This document shows, piece after piece, positions 1 through 5,692 of a DNA stretch of 7,385 bases. The DNA is from Desulfotomaculum sp. (GTDB lineage: Bacteria > Bacillota > Desulfotomaculia > Desulfotomaculales > Nap2-2B). Numbering within the stretch: position 1 is the stretch's first letter; every line of letters starts with the position of its first letter. Position numbers and translations under genes: made by a program. The DNA lies in the NCBI GenBank assembly GCA_003485325.1, contig DMZI01000019.1:19389-26773 (forward strand). The letters run 5' to 3'. A model generated the notes under the pieces. That model ran no database searches. It saw only the letters and a list, made by a program, of their open reading frames with translations, and had not been told where the DNA came from.

Positions 1-882
1 TTTCTCCAGTTCGCCATAAGTTCCGTCAAGCCCTGCGACAGCAGCTTTCTGAATTGCCTGGAACTGGCCGGAGTCAATGTTGGATTTAAAACGCCCGAGA
101 GCGTTTATGACGCCGGGGGCGCCGGCCGCCCACCCGATGCGCCAGCCGGTCATGTTATAGGTTTTGGACATGGAATGAAATTCTATCCCTGCTTCTTTGC
201 CGCCCTTAACCTGCAAGAAGGAAGGATGCCGGTAGCCGTCGTAGGTTATTTCAGTATAAGGCGAGTCGTGGCAGATAAGCACCCCGAACTCGTTGGAAAA
301 AGCGACAGCTTCCTGGAAGAAACGCTCATCTGCCACTGCCCCGGTGGGATTGTTGGGATAATTAAGGAACATCATCTTGGCCTTTTTGGCCACTTCGGCC
401 GGGATTTCCGAGAAATCGGGCAGAAATTTATTTTTTTCCTTGAGAGGCATATAGTACGGCTGTGCGCCCGCAAGTATGGAGCCGATTCCATATACCGGGT
501 AACCGGGATCGGGAACCAGCGATATATCGCCGGGATCAAGGTAGCACCAGCAGATATGGGCAATTCCTTCCTTTGATCCGATCAGGTTGACTATTTCGTT
601 TTTCGGATCCAGTTCGACATCAAAACGCCGCTTGTACCACCTGGCCACAGCCTGCCTGAATTCGAGCATGCCGACAGAAGAAGGGTACTGGTGGTTGACA
701 GGGTTTCTCGCTTCTTTGATCAATTCCTGGATTATGTGCTCCGGTGTGGGCATGTCCGGATCCCCAATGCCGAGGCTGATTACATCCACGCCCTGAGCTT
801 TTTTCTGATCAATCAACTGCTCAATACGGGCAAAAAGGTAAGGGGGCAATTTTTGCAGTCGCTGTGCTTCGATGAATTTCAT
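1..882 (-). CDS. dapL: LL-diaminopimelate aminotransferase, N-terminal 294 residues (gene runs off the left edge)
   Basis: PLP-dependent fold-type I aminotransferase that converts tetrahydrodipicolinate plus glutamate to LL-diaminopimelate in the cytoplasm, in one step in place of the succinylase or acetylase routes. The frame is open from the ATG at 880-882 to base 1. The N-terminus has the family's LPPYLFARIEQLI stretch (residues 12-24) and SLGIGDPDMPTP (36-47). YPNNPTG lies at 175-181 and the PLP-lysine motif SMSKTYNMTGWR at 237-248, with K240 as the expected Schiff-base lysine. The family is about 390 residues, so roughly 100 C-terminal residues are missing. The start is fixed by a GGGAGG ribosome binding site (complement of 890-895) 7 nt upstream. 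It lies 30 bp downstream of dapF on the same strand, so the two are probably co-transcribed, and dapF next door favours DapL over a generic aspartate/methionine aminotransferase. The general assignment is firm; substrate specificity is inferred. Confidence 0.9.
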   Translation of the reverse strand, partial: MKFIEAQRLQKLPPYLFARIEQLIDQKKAQGVDVISLGIGDPDMPTPEHIIQELIKEARNPVNHQYPSSVGMLEFRQAVARWYKRRFDVELDPKNEIVNLIGSKEGIAHICWCYLDPGDISLVPDPGYPVYGIGSILAGAQPYYMPLKEKNKFLPDFSEIPAEVAKKAKMMFLNYPNNPTGAVADERFFQEAVAFSNEFGVLICHDSPYTEITYDGYRHPSFLQVKGGKEAGIEFHSMSKTYNMTGWRIGWAAGAPGVINALGRFKSNIDSGQFQAIQKAAVAGLDGTYGELEK

Positions 883-912
883 GAAAAAACCTCCCGGGTA
901 ATAAATATTACA

Positions 913-1752
913 TTATAAAGGAAAATCGCCGCAAAAAACTTCTTCAGCGGGGCCAGTCATATAAACGTGATTATCCTTTGCCCACTCTATAAAAAGTGCG
1001 CCCAGGGCAAGATGGACGGTTGCCTTTCTGTCCGTCAGGCCGTTTAAAACACTTCCTACAAGTGTGGCGCATGATCCCGTGCCGCAGGCCAGTGTTGCTC
1101 CTGCCCCGCGCTCCCAGACCCGCATTTTTATTTCCGTACGGCTGAGAACCTGAACAAATTCTACATTGGTCCGCTCCGGGAAAGAGGGGTGGTTTTCGAT
1201 CGGCGGGCCCCACTGCGCTAAAGGGACAGTTTCCGGGTCATCTACGAAGATAAGGCAGTGCGGGTTTCCCATTGAAACTGCTGTAATTTGCCAGACGTGA
1301 TCGCTGACCGCAAGCGGCTCGTTTATTACCTGTCCGGGGGGACCGGTCATAGGGATCTCTCCTCTTTCCAGCCGCGGTTCCCCCATATCTACTTTTACGG
1401 CCGCAAACTTTCCGTTTTTAAGAATAATCTCCGGCAGGATGATGCCGGCCAGTGTATTTATCATGATCCGTTCGCGTGGAACAATCCCTTGCTCGAAGAG
1501 ATATTTGGCGACGCAGCGGGTTGCGTTGCCGCACATCTGAGCTTCGCTGCCGTCCGGATTAAAAATGCGCATTCTTGCGTCCGCCTGTTCGTCGGGCAGA
1601 ATTAAAACCAAACCATCTGCGCCGATACCCAGATGGCGGTGACATACTTTACTGGCCAGACTGCTCAAATCTGCTCTCAGACAATCTTTATCTTTCAACA
1701 AATCGACCATCACAAAATCGTTGCCCAGCCCGTGAACCTTTCTAAATTGCAT
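913..1752 (-). CDS. dapF: diaminopimelate epimerase
   Basis: Cofactor-independent epimerase that converts LL- to meso-diaminopimelate, the direct precursor of lysine and a peptidoglycan cross-linking residue. Its 279 residues match the usual family length of about 275. Both active-site cysteine motifs are present: C74 in MCGNATRC (73-80) and C223 in ACGTGSCA (222-229). The N-terminal HGLGNDFV (8-15), IGADGLV (43-49) and MGNPHC (161-166) are also typical. The usual MCGNG is MCGNA here, a mild variation. ATG at 1750-1752 has an AAGAAGG-type ribosome binding site 6 nt upstream. The gene sits between the radical SAM gene (89 bp upstream) and dapL (30 bp downstream), all on the minus strand. dapF-dapL is a natural functional pair because DapL makes the LL isomer used here. 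Confidence 0.97.
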   Translation of the reverse strand: MQFRKVHGLGNDFVMVDLLKDKDCLRADLSSLASKVCHRHLGIGADGLVLILPDEQADARMRIFNPDGSEAQMCGNATRCVAKYLFEQGIVPRERIMINTLAGIILPEIILKNGKFAAVKVDMGEPRLERGEIPMTGPPGQVINEPLAVSDHVWQITAVSMGNPHCLIFVDDPETVPLAQWGPPIENHPSFPERTNVEFVQVLSRTEIKMRVWERGAGATLACGTGSCATLVGSVLNGLTDRKATVHLALGALFIEWAKDNHVYMTGPAEEVFCGDFPL

Positions 1753-1804
1753 TATCCGCCTTCTTCTTTAATAAAATTGCCAGCTTTTATTCTCCCGATT
1801 TTAG

Positions 1805-1817
1805 TTATCTCCTGCAA
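1805..1817 (-). repeat. 13-bp intergenic motif, copy 2
   Basis: TTGCAGGAGATAA on the minus strand between the radical SAM stop and dapF, identical to 3221-3233. It is also followed by AAAA within a few bases. It lies about 50 bp upstream of the dapF start, so it is not that gene's ribosome binding site. Confidence 0.4.
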
Positions 1818-1841
1818 AGGCCTGAAAAGAATATTGTATTC

Positions 1842-3116
1842 TTAAATAAATAAAGGTTTGATAATATCGAGGACTTCCTGTACCTTTTGTTTGGCTCCGG
1901 GATCCTTTTTATCGATTAAGCGTTGAGCCTCGTCCACTTTTGCCGAAAGGCCGTGATCCAAAAACCCGCTTATGCTCATGTAAGCGGACAGGCGCCTGTC
2001 CAGCCATACTCTTAATCGTTCATGTTCAGGTTTCTTGAGGTGGTTGTTAATTTTTTTCAGTATAGCTTCTTTGTCCTGGGGAAGCTGGCCCTCGATTTCC
2101 CAGAGCAGGTTGACCATCTGATCACTGATCAGGTATGAACTGCAGTTTAAATTCTCTACAAAAAGGCCTATTTCAGCAACAACCTCATCTTCATTGAGGG
2201 CGGAGAACTCTCCGGCTAAAACCTTGTCGTACATAGGGCTGTTTCGACGCGGTGTAAAGCTCCTCAGCCTGATAAAATCGGCGTCGATCTCGTTTAATAC
2301 CCTTGCCGATTCAACAGCGTGGCGCTCCGACCATTTTCTCCCTCCAAGACCCGGCATAATGTATTCACTTAAGGTAATTCCCGCTGCTTTTGTCTTTTTG
2401 CCCGCAATGATCTGTTCCTCAGCCGTGACGCCTTTTTTTACATCTTCAAGGACCTCGTTAAGTCCCGACTCCATGCCGATATGGAGGCGGCAAAGCCCCG
2501 CCTCTTTTAGCTGCCTCATCTGTTCATCCGTCTTGCGGGCGATTGTTTTTGACCTCGCGTAGGATGTTATCCTTTTAATGCCCGGGAATTTCTCTTTAAG
2601 GTAAACAAGGATTTCAAGCAGTTCGGGCGTGCGCATCTGAGGCGTGTTTGCATCTTGAAGAAAAACGGTTGCCCCGCCGGAATAAAGCCAGTTTGCGACG
2701 CTGAACAGGCAGCTAAGCCTCTGGTTAACCAGTTCCTCATCATCTATCCCGTACAATTCCGGGTTGCTCTTAACCATTGCCGTCATAACTTCATTGTTCA
2801 CATTGCCGCCCATACCTATCTGCCAGGAAGCTGACTTTATTTCTTCAGCGAGCGCTTTGACTGTATCAATATCGGCTTTAACTTCTTCCGCGGTGCGCGC
2901 GCTGTACTTTTGTTTTTTATAAGTACGGCAGAACTCACAGAGGTTCCAGGGGCAATTTCTGGTCACCCTGAGCAAAAGAGAGTGGTCTCTCCCCTCGCTG
3001 GGGGGTCTAATCGGTCCAACTTCAAACCAGCCTTTTCCGACCTTCTCCAAATCCATCTTGTAAAAAGAGCTTATTTTTCCAACTCTATACACGGTTATCG
3101 CCCCTATTTTTTTCAT
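1842..3116 (-). CDS. radical SAM protein with CX4CX2C cluster motif, HemN/Elp3-like core
   Basis: Predicted iron-sulfur enzyme that cleaves S-adenosylmethionine; substrate unknown. The cluster ligands are C55, C60 and C63 in RNCPWNLCEFCR (53-64). Four residues separate the first two cysteines instead of the usual three. The core continues with SGGATVFLQDANTP (146-159), ITSYARSKT (183-191), LHIGMESG (211-218) and LSEYIMPGLGG (249-259), typical of the HemN/B12-radical-SAM type TIM barrel. Residues about 340-424 are a charged helical tail without a domain I recognise. Related proteins with a PPSE stretch just before RNCPWN, as here at 38-41, are common hypotheticals in anaerobic bacteria; this is from memory. 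The start is uncertain. ATG at 3116 lies only about 13 bp from a -10 box, and GTG at 3090-3092 (residue 9) has an AGGGG ribosome binding site 8 nt upstream. The gene is not obviously part of the lysine pathway. Confidence 0.85.
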   Translation of the reverse strand: MKKIGAITVYRVGKISSFYKMDLEKVGKGWFEVGPIRPPSEGRDHSLLLRVTRNCPWNLCEFCRTYKKQKYSARTAEEVKADIDTVKALAEEIKSASWQIGMGGNVNNEVMTAMVKSNPELYGIDDEELVNQRLSCLFSVANWLYSGGATVFLQDANTPQMRTPELLEILVYLKEKFPGIKRITSYARSKTIARKTDEQMRQLKEAGLCRLHIGMESGLNEVLEDVKKGVTAEEQIIAGKKTKAAGITLSEYIMPGLGGRKWSERHAVESARVLNEIDADFIRLRSFTPRRNSPMYDKVLAGEFSALNEDEVVAEIGLFVENLNCSSYLISDQMVNLLWEIEGQLPQDKEAILKKINNHLKKPEHERLRVWLDRRLSAYMSISGFLDHGLSAKVDEAQRLIDKKDPGAKQKVQEVLDIIKPLFI

Positions 3117-3129
3117 ATTACCCCAATTT

Positions 3130-3156
3130 AGTATAGCATAAACGGTATCCCGTCAA
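3130..3156 (-). promoter_or_regulatory. sigma-A-like promoter of the radical SAM gene
   Basis: On the minus strand TTGACG (complement of 3151-3156) and TATACT (complement of 3130-3135) are separated by 15 nt. An alternative -35, TTGTTG, gives 18 nt. An ACGG/CCGT inverted repeat (3141-3152) lies in the spacer and could be an operator half-site pair, though it is short. Transcription would begin near 3123, leaving almost no leader before ATG 3116 but a usable one for GTG 3092. The gap from the -10 box to the coding sequence supports the promoter; the exact spacing is not ideal. Confidence 0.5.
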
Positions 3157-3188
3157 CAATCATCTCTTGTGCCAAGTGTTACAAACAA

Positions 3189-3217
3189 CTTTGTCACAAA
3201 GAAGGATTTTTTATGTT
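3189..3217 (+). promoter_or_regulatory. candidate HAD-gene promoter with overlapping palindrome
   Basis: CTTTGTCACAAAG (3189-3201) is a perfect 6-1-6 palindrome. It overlaps a weak -35-like TTGTCA (3191-3196), which is 15 nt from TATGTT (3212-3217). A second, shorter inverted repeat, CTTG-tgc-CAAG, lies at 3166-3176. Between divergent genes this is a plausible repressor site. The promoter call itself is weak and no regulator is identified. Confidence 0.3.
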
Positions 3218-3220
3218 TGC

Positions 3221-3233
3221 TTGCAGGAGATAA
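3221..3233 (+). repeat. 13-bp intergenic motif, copy 1
   Basis: TTGCAGGAGATAA upstream of the HAD gene, followed by an A-rich run. The same 13 bases occur on the minus strand in the dapF upstream gap. It resembles a ribosome binding site but no ORF of note follows. Confidence 0.4.
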
Positions 3234-3270
3234 TAAAAAAGTAATGAATTAAAATTTAAAACCTTTATTT

Positions 3271-3288
3271 AAGGGTAAGTGATCATCC
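3271..3288 (+). promoter_or_regulatory. ribosome binding site that points to an ATA start of the HAD gene
   Basis: AAGGG (3271-3275) is followed by GTGATC (3279-3284), which is complementary to the 3' end of Firmicutes 16S rRNA (extended Shine-Dalgarno AGGAGGTGATC). Exactly 4 nt later comes ATA 3289, in the frame that encodes HAD motif I. The same GTGATC-4 nt-ATA arrangement precedes the next gene. Confidence 0.5.
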
Positions 3289-4002
3289 ATACAAAAGCTT
3301 GGGTCACAGAAGGCAGTTTTTTTTGATATCGGGTCGACGCTTGTTGAAGGTCCGGAGCTGTCGCCGGCAAAATACATTACGCGCCTTTTGGGACTGCCGG
3401 CCGGGGAATCGTCCCGCCTGGGCCGGTTGATCATGTGCAGGGAATACAAAGGATGGGAAGAACTATGCTGTGCTCTGGAAGAATCCTTCCGTCCCCTGAC
3501 CGGTCAGCAGGAGACTGAAATTGCCAGACTGTGGGAAGGGCAGGAAACTGCGGCGTCGGAAATAAACGAAGCCACAGCAGTTGTTACCCGTTTTGCCGGG
3601 GAGGGATATCAAGTCGGCCTTGTGTCAAATATCTGGGCGCCCTACTACCGTTCATTTTTAAAGGCCTGCCCGGAGATAGCCAGGATTTCCGGCTCTGCAG
3701 CCTTAAGCTTTCAGACAGGAAAGAAAAAACCCTCTTTTGCTTTGCTGAAAAAGGGTCTGTCAGTTTTGGGAGCTGATCCACAGCGCTCCATTATGATTGG
3801 TGACACCTACCTTGAAGATATCCTGCCTGCAATGGAATTAGGGCTTAAGACTGTTTGGGTGCTGTGCCGTCCGGTGCGCGAAAAAAAAGCGGCCGAGCAG
3901 GTCCAAAAAGGGAACTGGCCTTTCCCCGACCTCACCGTTTCCAGGATTGGCGAGTTGTTAAAAACAGATCTAACAATTTTTAATAGGGGTGATCTCCGAT
4001 AA
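3289..4002 (+). CDS. HAD-superfamily hydrolase with apparent ATA start
   Basis: Probable cytoplasmic phosphatase-like HAD hydrolase, substrate unknown. With ATA 3289 as residue 1 it has 237 residues. Motif I is KAVFFDIGSTLVEG (8-21) with nucleophile D13, but the usual second Asp (D+2) is G15. Motif II is VSNIW (S113), motif III KKKPS (K147), and motif IV IGDTYLEDILPA (D172, D177). A cap would occupy about 25-100. No ATG, GTG or TTG exists in frame between the stop at 3280-3282 and TTG 3388. Starting at that TTG would delete motif I, so the gene must begin upstream. Either it uses the ATA behind a good extended ribosome binding site, or a single-base indel has disrupted the start. GTG 3279 would join this frame if one base were removed, for example in GGG 3301-3303. 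The stop overlaps the next gene by 4 bp, suggesting coupling. Confidence 0.8.
   Translation: MQKLGSQKAVFFDIGSTLVEGPELSPAKYITRLLGLPAGESSRLGRLIMCREYKGWEELCCALEESFRPLTGQQETEIARLWEGQETAASEINEATAVVTRFAGEGYQVGLVSNIWAPYYRSFLKACPEIARISGSAALSFQTGKKKPSFALLKKGLSVLGADPQRSIMIGDTYLEDILPAMELGLKTVWVLCRPVREKKAAEQVQKGNWPFPDLTVSRIGELLKTDLTIFNRGDLR
3984..3998 (+). promoter_or_regulatory. extended Shine-Dalgarno that points to an ATA start of the DGxHR gene
   Basis: GGGGTGATC (3985-3993) pairs with nine consecutive bases at the 3' end of Firmicutes 16S rRNA, allowing one G-U. It is followed by 4 nt and then ATA 3999. The core GGGG lies at normal distance from that codon and much too far from the first in-frame ATG (4065). 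Confidence 0.6.
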
Positions 4003-4616
4003 AAATTTTAAAAGTAAAACATCATACCAGTGAAGAACTGATTAAGAAACTCCGCCAGATTACCATGCTGACCGACCCGGGGATGCACATATACAAAGAC
4101 GTGTATATCTCCCTGGAAAAGATAAAGACCGACTTTCTGGCGCCCGCGCAGAATTACGTGCTTACCGGGGAACTTCAAAAGGTGCGGGAATTGAAGTGGC
4201 AGCTGAAAGAGCACAAACTCGACCTTTTTGCCTTAAACGGCTATGTGTCGCTGCTTATGGAAGGCTTCAAGGAACCTGTAGATCTGCTCCCGCCGGTGAT
4301 CGAAGAGTCATTCGAAAAAGATGGTTCCGTATTTAATATTGTTTGTGACGGAATGCACAGGGTTTTTCTCGCCCGCCTCGAGTGGGTCGTGCCCCAGGTG
4401 ATTTTTATCCGGGGTATCCCAAAGGACAAACCCTATTACTCCTTTCCCGTTCCGGGCGGCTGGGAGAAAGTGTCAATTACAGAGGATCTCCCCGAGGGCT
4501 TAATCAAAAAATGGCACCGGATCAGGGAATATAAATCGCTATACAGAAATTTCAACTCTGCTTTTGAAAATGTTGGCGGGCCGAGAGGGCGCTTTGCAGC
4601 AAATATTTCCGGTTAA
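3999..4616 (+). CDS. uncharacterised protein with ParB-like DGxHR motif, apparent ATA start
   Basis: Function unknown. From ATA 3999 it would have 205 residues and begin as (M)KILKVKHHTSEEL. From the first ATG, 4065, it would have 183. The upstream extension is open and protein-like, and the strong ribosome binding site fits only ATA. The centre has LLPPVIEES (97-105) and NIVCDGMHRVFLAR (113-126). This arrangement resembles ParB/sulfiredoxin-like domains, where a DGxHR motif binds nucleotide or phosphate; here D117, H120 and R121. A GIPKDKPYYSFPVPGGW stretch (139-155) and a basic, Tyr-rich C-terminus ending near NSAFENVGGPRGRF follow. No signal peptide or membrane segment is seen. It overlaps the HAD stop in ATAA, the geometry of a translationally coupled ATGA junction. 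Co-expression with a HAD hydrolase suggests a nucleotide or phosphate-related reaction, but this is inference. Confidence 0.75.
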   Translation: MKILKVKHHTSEELIKKLRQITMLTDPGMHIYKDVYISLEKIKTDFLAPAQNYVLTGELQKVRELKWQLKEHKLDLFALNGYVSLLMEGFKEPVDLLPPVIEESFEKDGSVFNIVCDGMHRVFLARLEWVVPQVIFIRGIPKDKPYYSFPVPGGWEKVSITEDLPEGLIKKWHRIREYKSLYRNFNSAFENVGGPRGRFAANISG

Positions 4617-4680
4617 GGAAAAACGACGGTGGAAGAGTTTATCCCCATCTACTAAAAAAGTTAATTTTCTTTTCAGCATA

Positions 4681-4803
4681 GACATTTATGTCGCCAGAGC
4701 GACACCATCATGAGGATGAAAATTCATCAGCAAAGGGAGGGCAATGCCTTAAGCGCAATTTTATAAGAGGCGAACATGAGCACGCTTAGCAGTTGACCTC
4801 CCT
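4681..4803. other. inverted-repeat-rich non-coding region, possible structured RNA or small repeat element
   Basis: The gap 4617-4839 contains an ordered set of stems. TGTCGC/GCGACA with a CAGA loop lies at 4689-4704, GATGA/TCATC with an AAAT loop at 4715-4728, and a long-range AGGGAGG/CCTCCCT at 4734-4740 with 4797-4803. The last encloses TAAGCG/CGCTTA at 4750-4755 with 4783-4788. GACATTTATGTC (4681-4692) is a competing palindrome. The spacing would suit a 5' leader RNA of the XRE gene or a free small RNA, but I could not match it to a known riboswitch class. CCTCCCT is also anti-Shine-Dalgarno-like. It could equally be the end of a small mobile or repeated element. Strand is undetermined. 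Confidence 0.4.
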
Positions 4804-4839
4804 AATGCACATTAATTTTCAGGAAAGGGTGCTTCTTGC

Positions 4840-5073
4840 ATGAGTTTGAGTGAGATAAGAAAGAAAAAGGGTATTGCAGCCCCGAAGATGGCGGAAAGGG
4901 TGGGCATAACAACCGCCGAACTCATTCAGATTGAACAGGGCAAACGCAAACCGCGCCTTTGTATGGCTCAGATCTGGGCAAATGCGCTGGACCTTACTTT
5001 TGAGGAATTTTCGTGGCATTATTATGAAATTGCCGATCCTGCCCAGATTGCCGATTATAAAGAAGAAGATTGA
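4840..5073 (+). CDS. small XRE-family helix-turn-helix regulator
   Basis: 77-residue cytoplasmic DNA-binding protein consisting almost entirely of a Cro/C1-type helix-turn-helix. Residues 2-17 (LSEIRKKKGIAAPKMAERVG) form helices 1-2, ITTAELIQIEQGKRKP (23-38) is the recognition region with the typical IEQGKRKP end, and residues 43-58 form the closing helices. The acidic tail (EIADPAQIADYKEED) has no recognised domain. ATG 4840 has AGGAAAGGG (4821-4829) 10 nt upstream. The preceding 220 bp is an inverted-repeat-rich leader, so autoregulation is possible. It ends 19 bp before the coaE-like gene and probably shares its transcript. No toxin partner is visible, so a toxin-antitoxin role is not supported. 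Confidence 0.85.
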   Translation: MSLSEIRKKKGIAAPKMAERVGITTAELIQIEQGKRKPRLCMAQIWANALDLTFEEFSWHYYEIADPAQIADYKEED

Positions 5074-5092
5074 AACGGAGCTATAAAGTACA

Positions 5093-5692
5093 ATGGTCAT
5101 TGCAGCTTTAACCGGCAGCATAGCATCCGGAAAAACTACAGTTGCAGGTTTTTTTAAGGAACTTGGGGCATACGTAATTGACTTTGATGCGCTGGGACAT
5201 GAATTGATGAGGCCCGGCCAGAAAGCCTGGCAAAAGATTGTTGATTACTTCGGAGAAGGAGTACTAAACAAGGACCAGACTATTGACAGGTCAAGACTAG
5301 CCTCGATAGTATTTGACGCTCCCTGGGAATTGGGCAGGTTGAACGAGATGGTCCACCCGGAAATCTATAAGGAAGAGCAAAGAATTACAGAGGAAATTTT
5401 ACACGATTACCCCGATGCCGTGATCATCAAAGACGTGCCCCTGCTTTCGAAAGCCTTTGCTAAAAAACTGGCCGGCTATGTCATCGTAGCCTGGTCAAGC
5501 GAGGATTCGCAGATTAAAAGGCTTTCGGAAAGGGGTCTCGACGAGTACGAGGCAAAAAAAAGGATTCAAGCTCAGGCTTCCCTGAACGAAAAGTTAGAAT
5601 TTGCGGATTTTGTAATCTATACCGACCTGACAATTGAAGATACAAAAAAACAGGTCGCCCAGGTTTTTAATATGCTCCGAAACCTGACTTAG
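5093..5692 (+). CDS. coaE: dephospho-CoA kinase (divergent CoaE)
   Basis: P-loop kinase that would phosphorylate the 3'-hydroxyl of dephospho-CoA with ATP, the last step of coenzyme A synthesis. Its 199 residues match the family length of about 200. The Walker A motif is GSIASGKTT (8-16). VIDFDALGHELMRPG (28-42) has the substrate-side aspartate in the usual place, followed by IDRSRLASIVF (64-74), VHPEIY (87-92) and the lid/arginine region RLSERGLDEYEAKKRIQAQ (143-161). Two familiar positions differ. The usual PLL(F/Y)E is PLLSK (116-120), and the ADFVI-x-N near the C-terminus is ADFVIYTD, lacking the Asn. It could therefore be a second, specialised CoaE-like kinase rather than the housekeeping copy. 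It lies 19 bp after the XRE regulator. Its ribosome binding site (ACGGAG) is weak and 12 nt away, which fits coupling to the upstream gene. The 3' end overlaps the convergent gene by 26 bp. Confidence 0.8.
   Translation: MVIAALTGSIASGKTTVAGFFKELGAYVIDFDALGHELMRPGQKAWQKIVDYFGEGVLNKDQTIDRSRLASIVFDAPWELGRLNEMVHPEIYKEEQRITEEILHDYPDAVIIKDVPLLSKAFAKKLAGYVIVAWSSEDSQIKRLSERGLDEYEAKKRIQAQASLNEKLEFADFVIYTDLTIEDTKKQVAQVFNMLRNLT

Noticed and set aside
175..576. 133-residue plus-strand ORF
   Set aside because: It is fully antisense to dapL, whose motifs are unmistakable; there is no ribosome binding site or family resemblance.
971..1213. 80-residue minus-strand ORF inside dapF
   Set aside because: It is another frame of dapF, which has both catalytic cysteines and full length.
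1827..1843. AAGAATA/TATTCTT hairpin at the radical SAM stop as terminator
   Set aside because: The stem is A-T rich with only one G-C pair per arm and is followed by only a short interrupted T run on the minus strand, so it is too weak to call.
3388..3390. TTG as start of the HAD gene
   Set aside because: It would remove motif I with the catalytic Asp (FFDIGSTL), and no ribosome binding site precedes it.
4727..4777. 16-codon minus-strand ORF (MFASYKIALKALPSLC) behind an AGGGAGG tract
   Set aside because: The AGGGAGG is 19 nt from the ATG, too far, and the bases are better explained by the inverted repeats.
4840..5692. XRE gene plus neighbour as a toxin-antitoxin pair
   Set aside because: The neighbour is a CoaE-like kinase with intact P-loop, and no toxin fold or small partner is visible.
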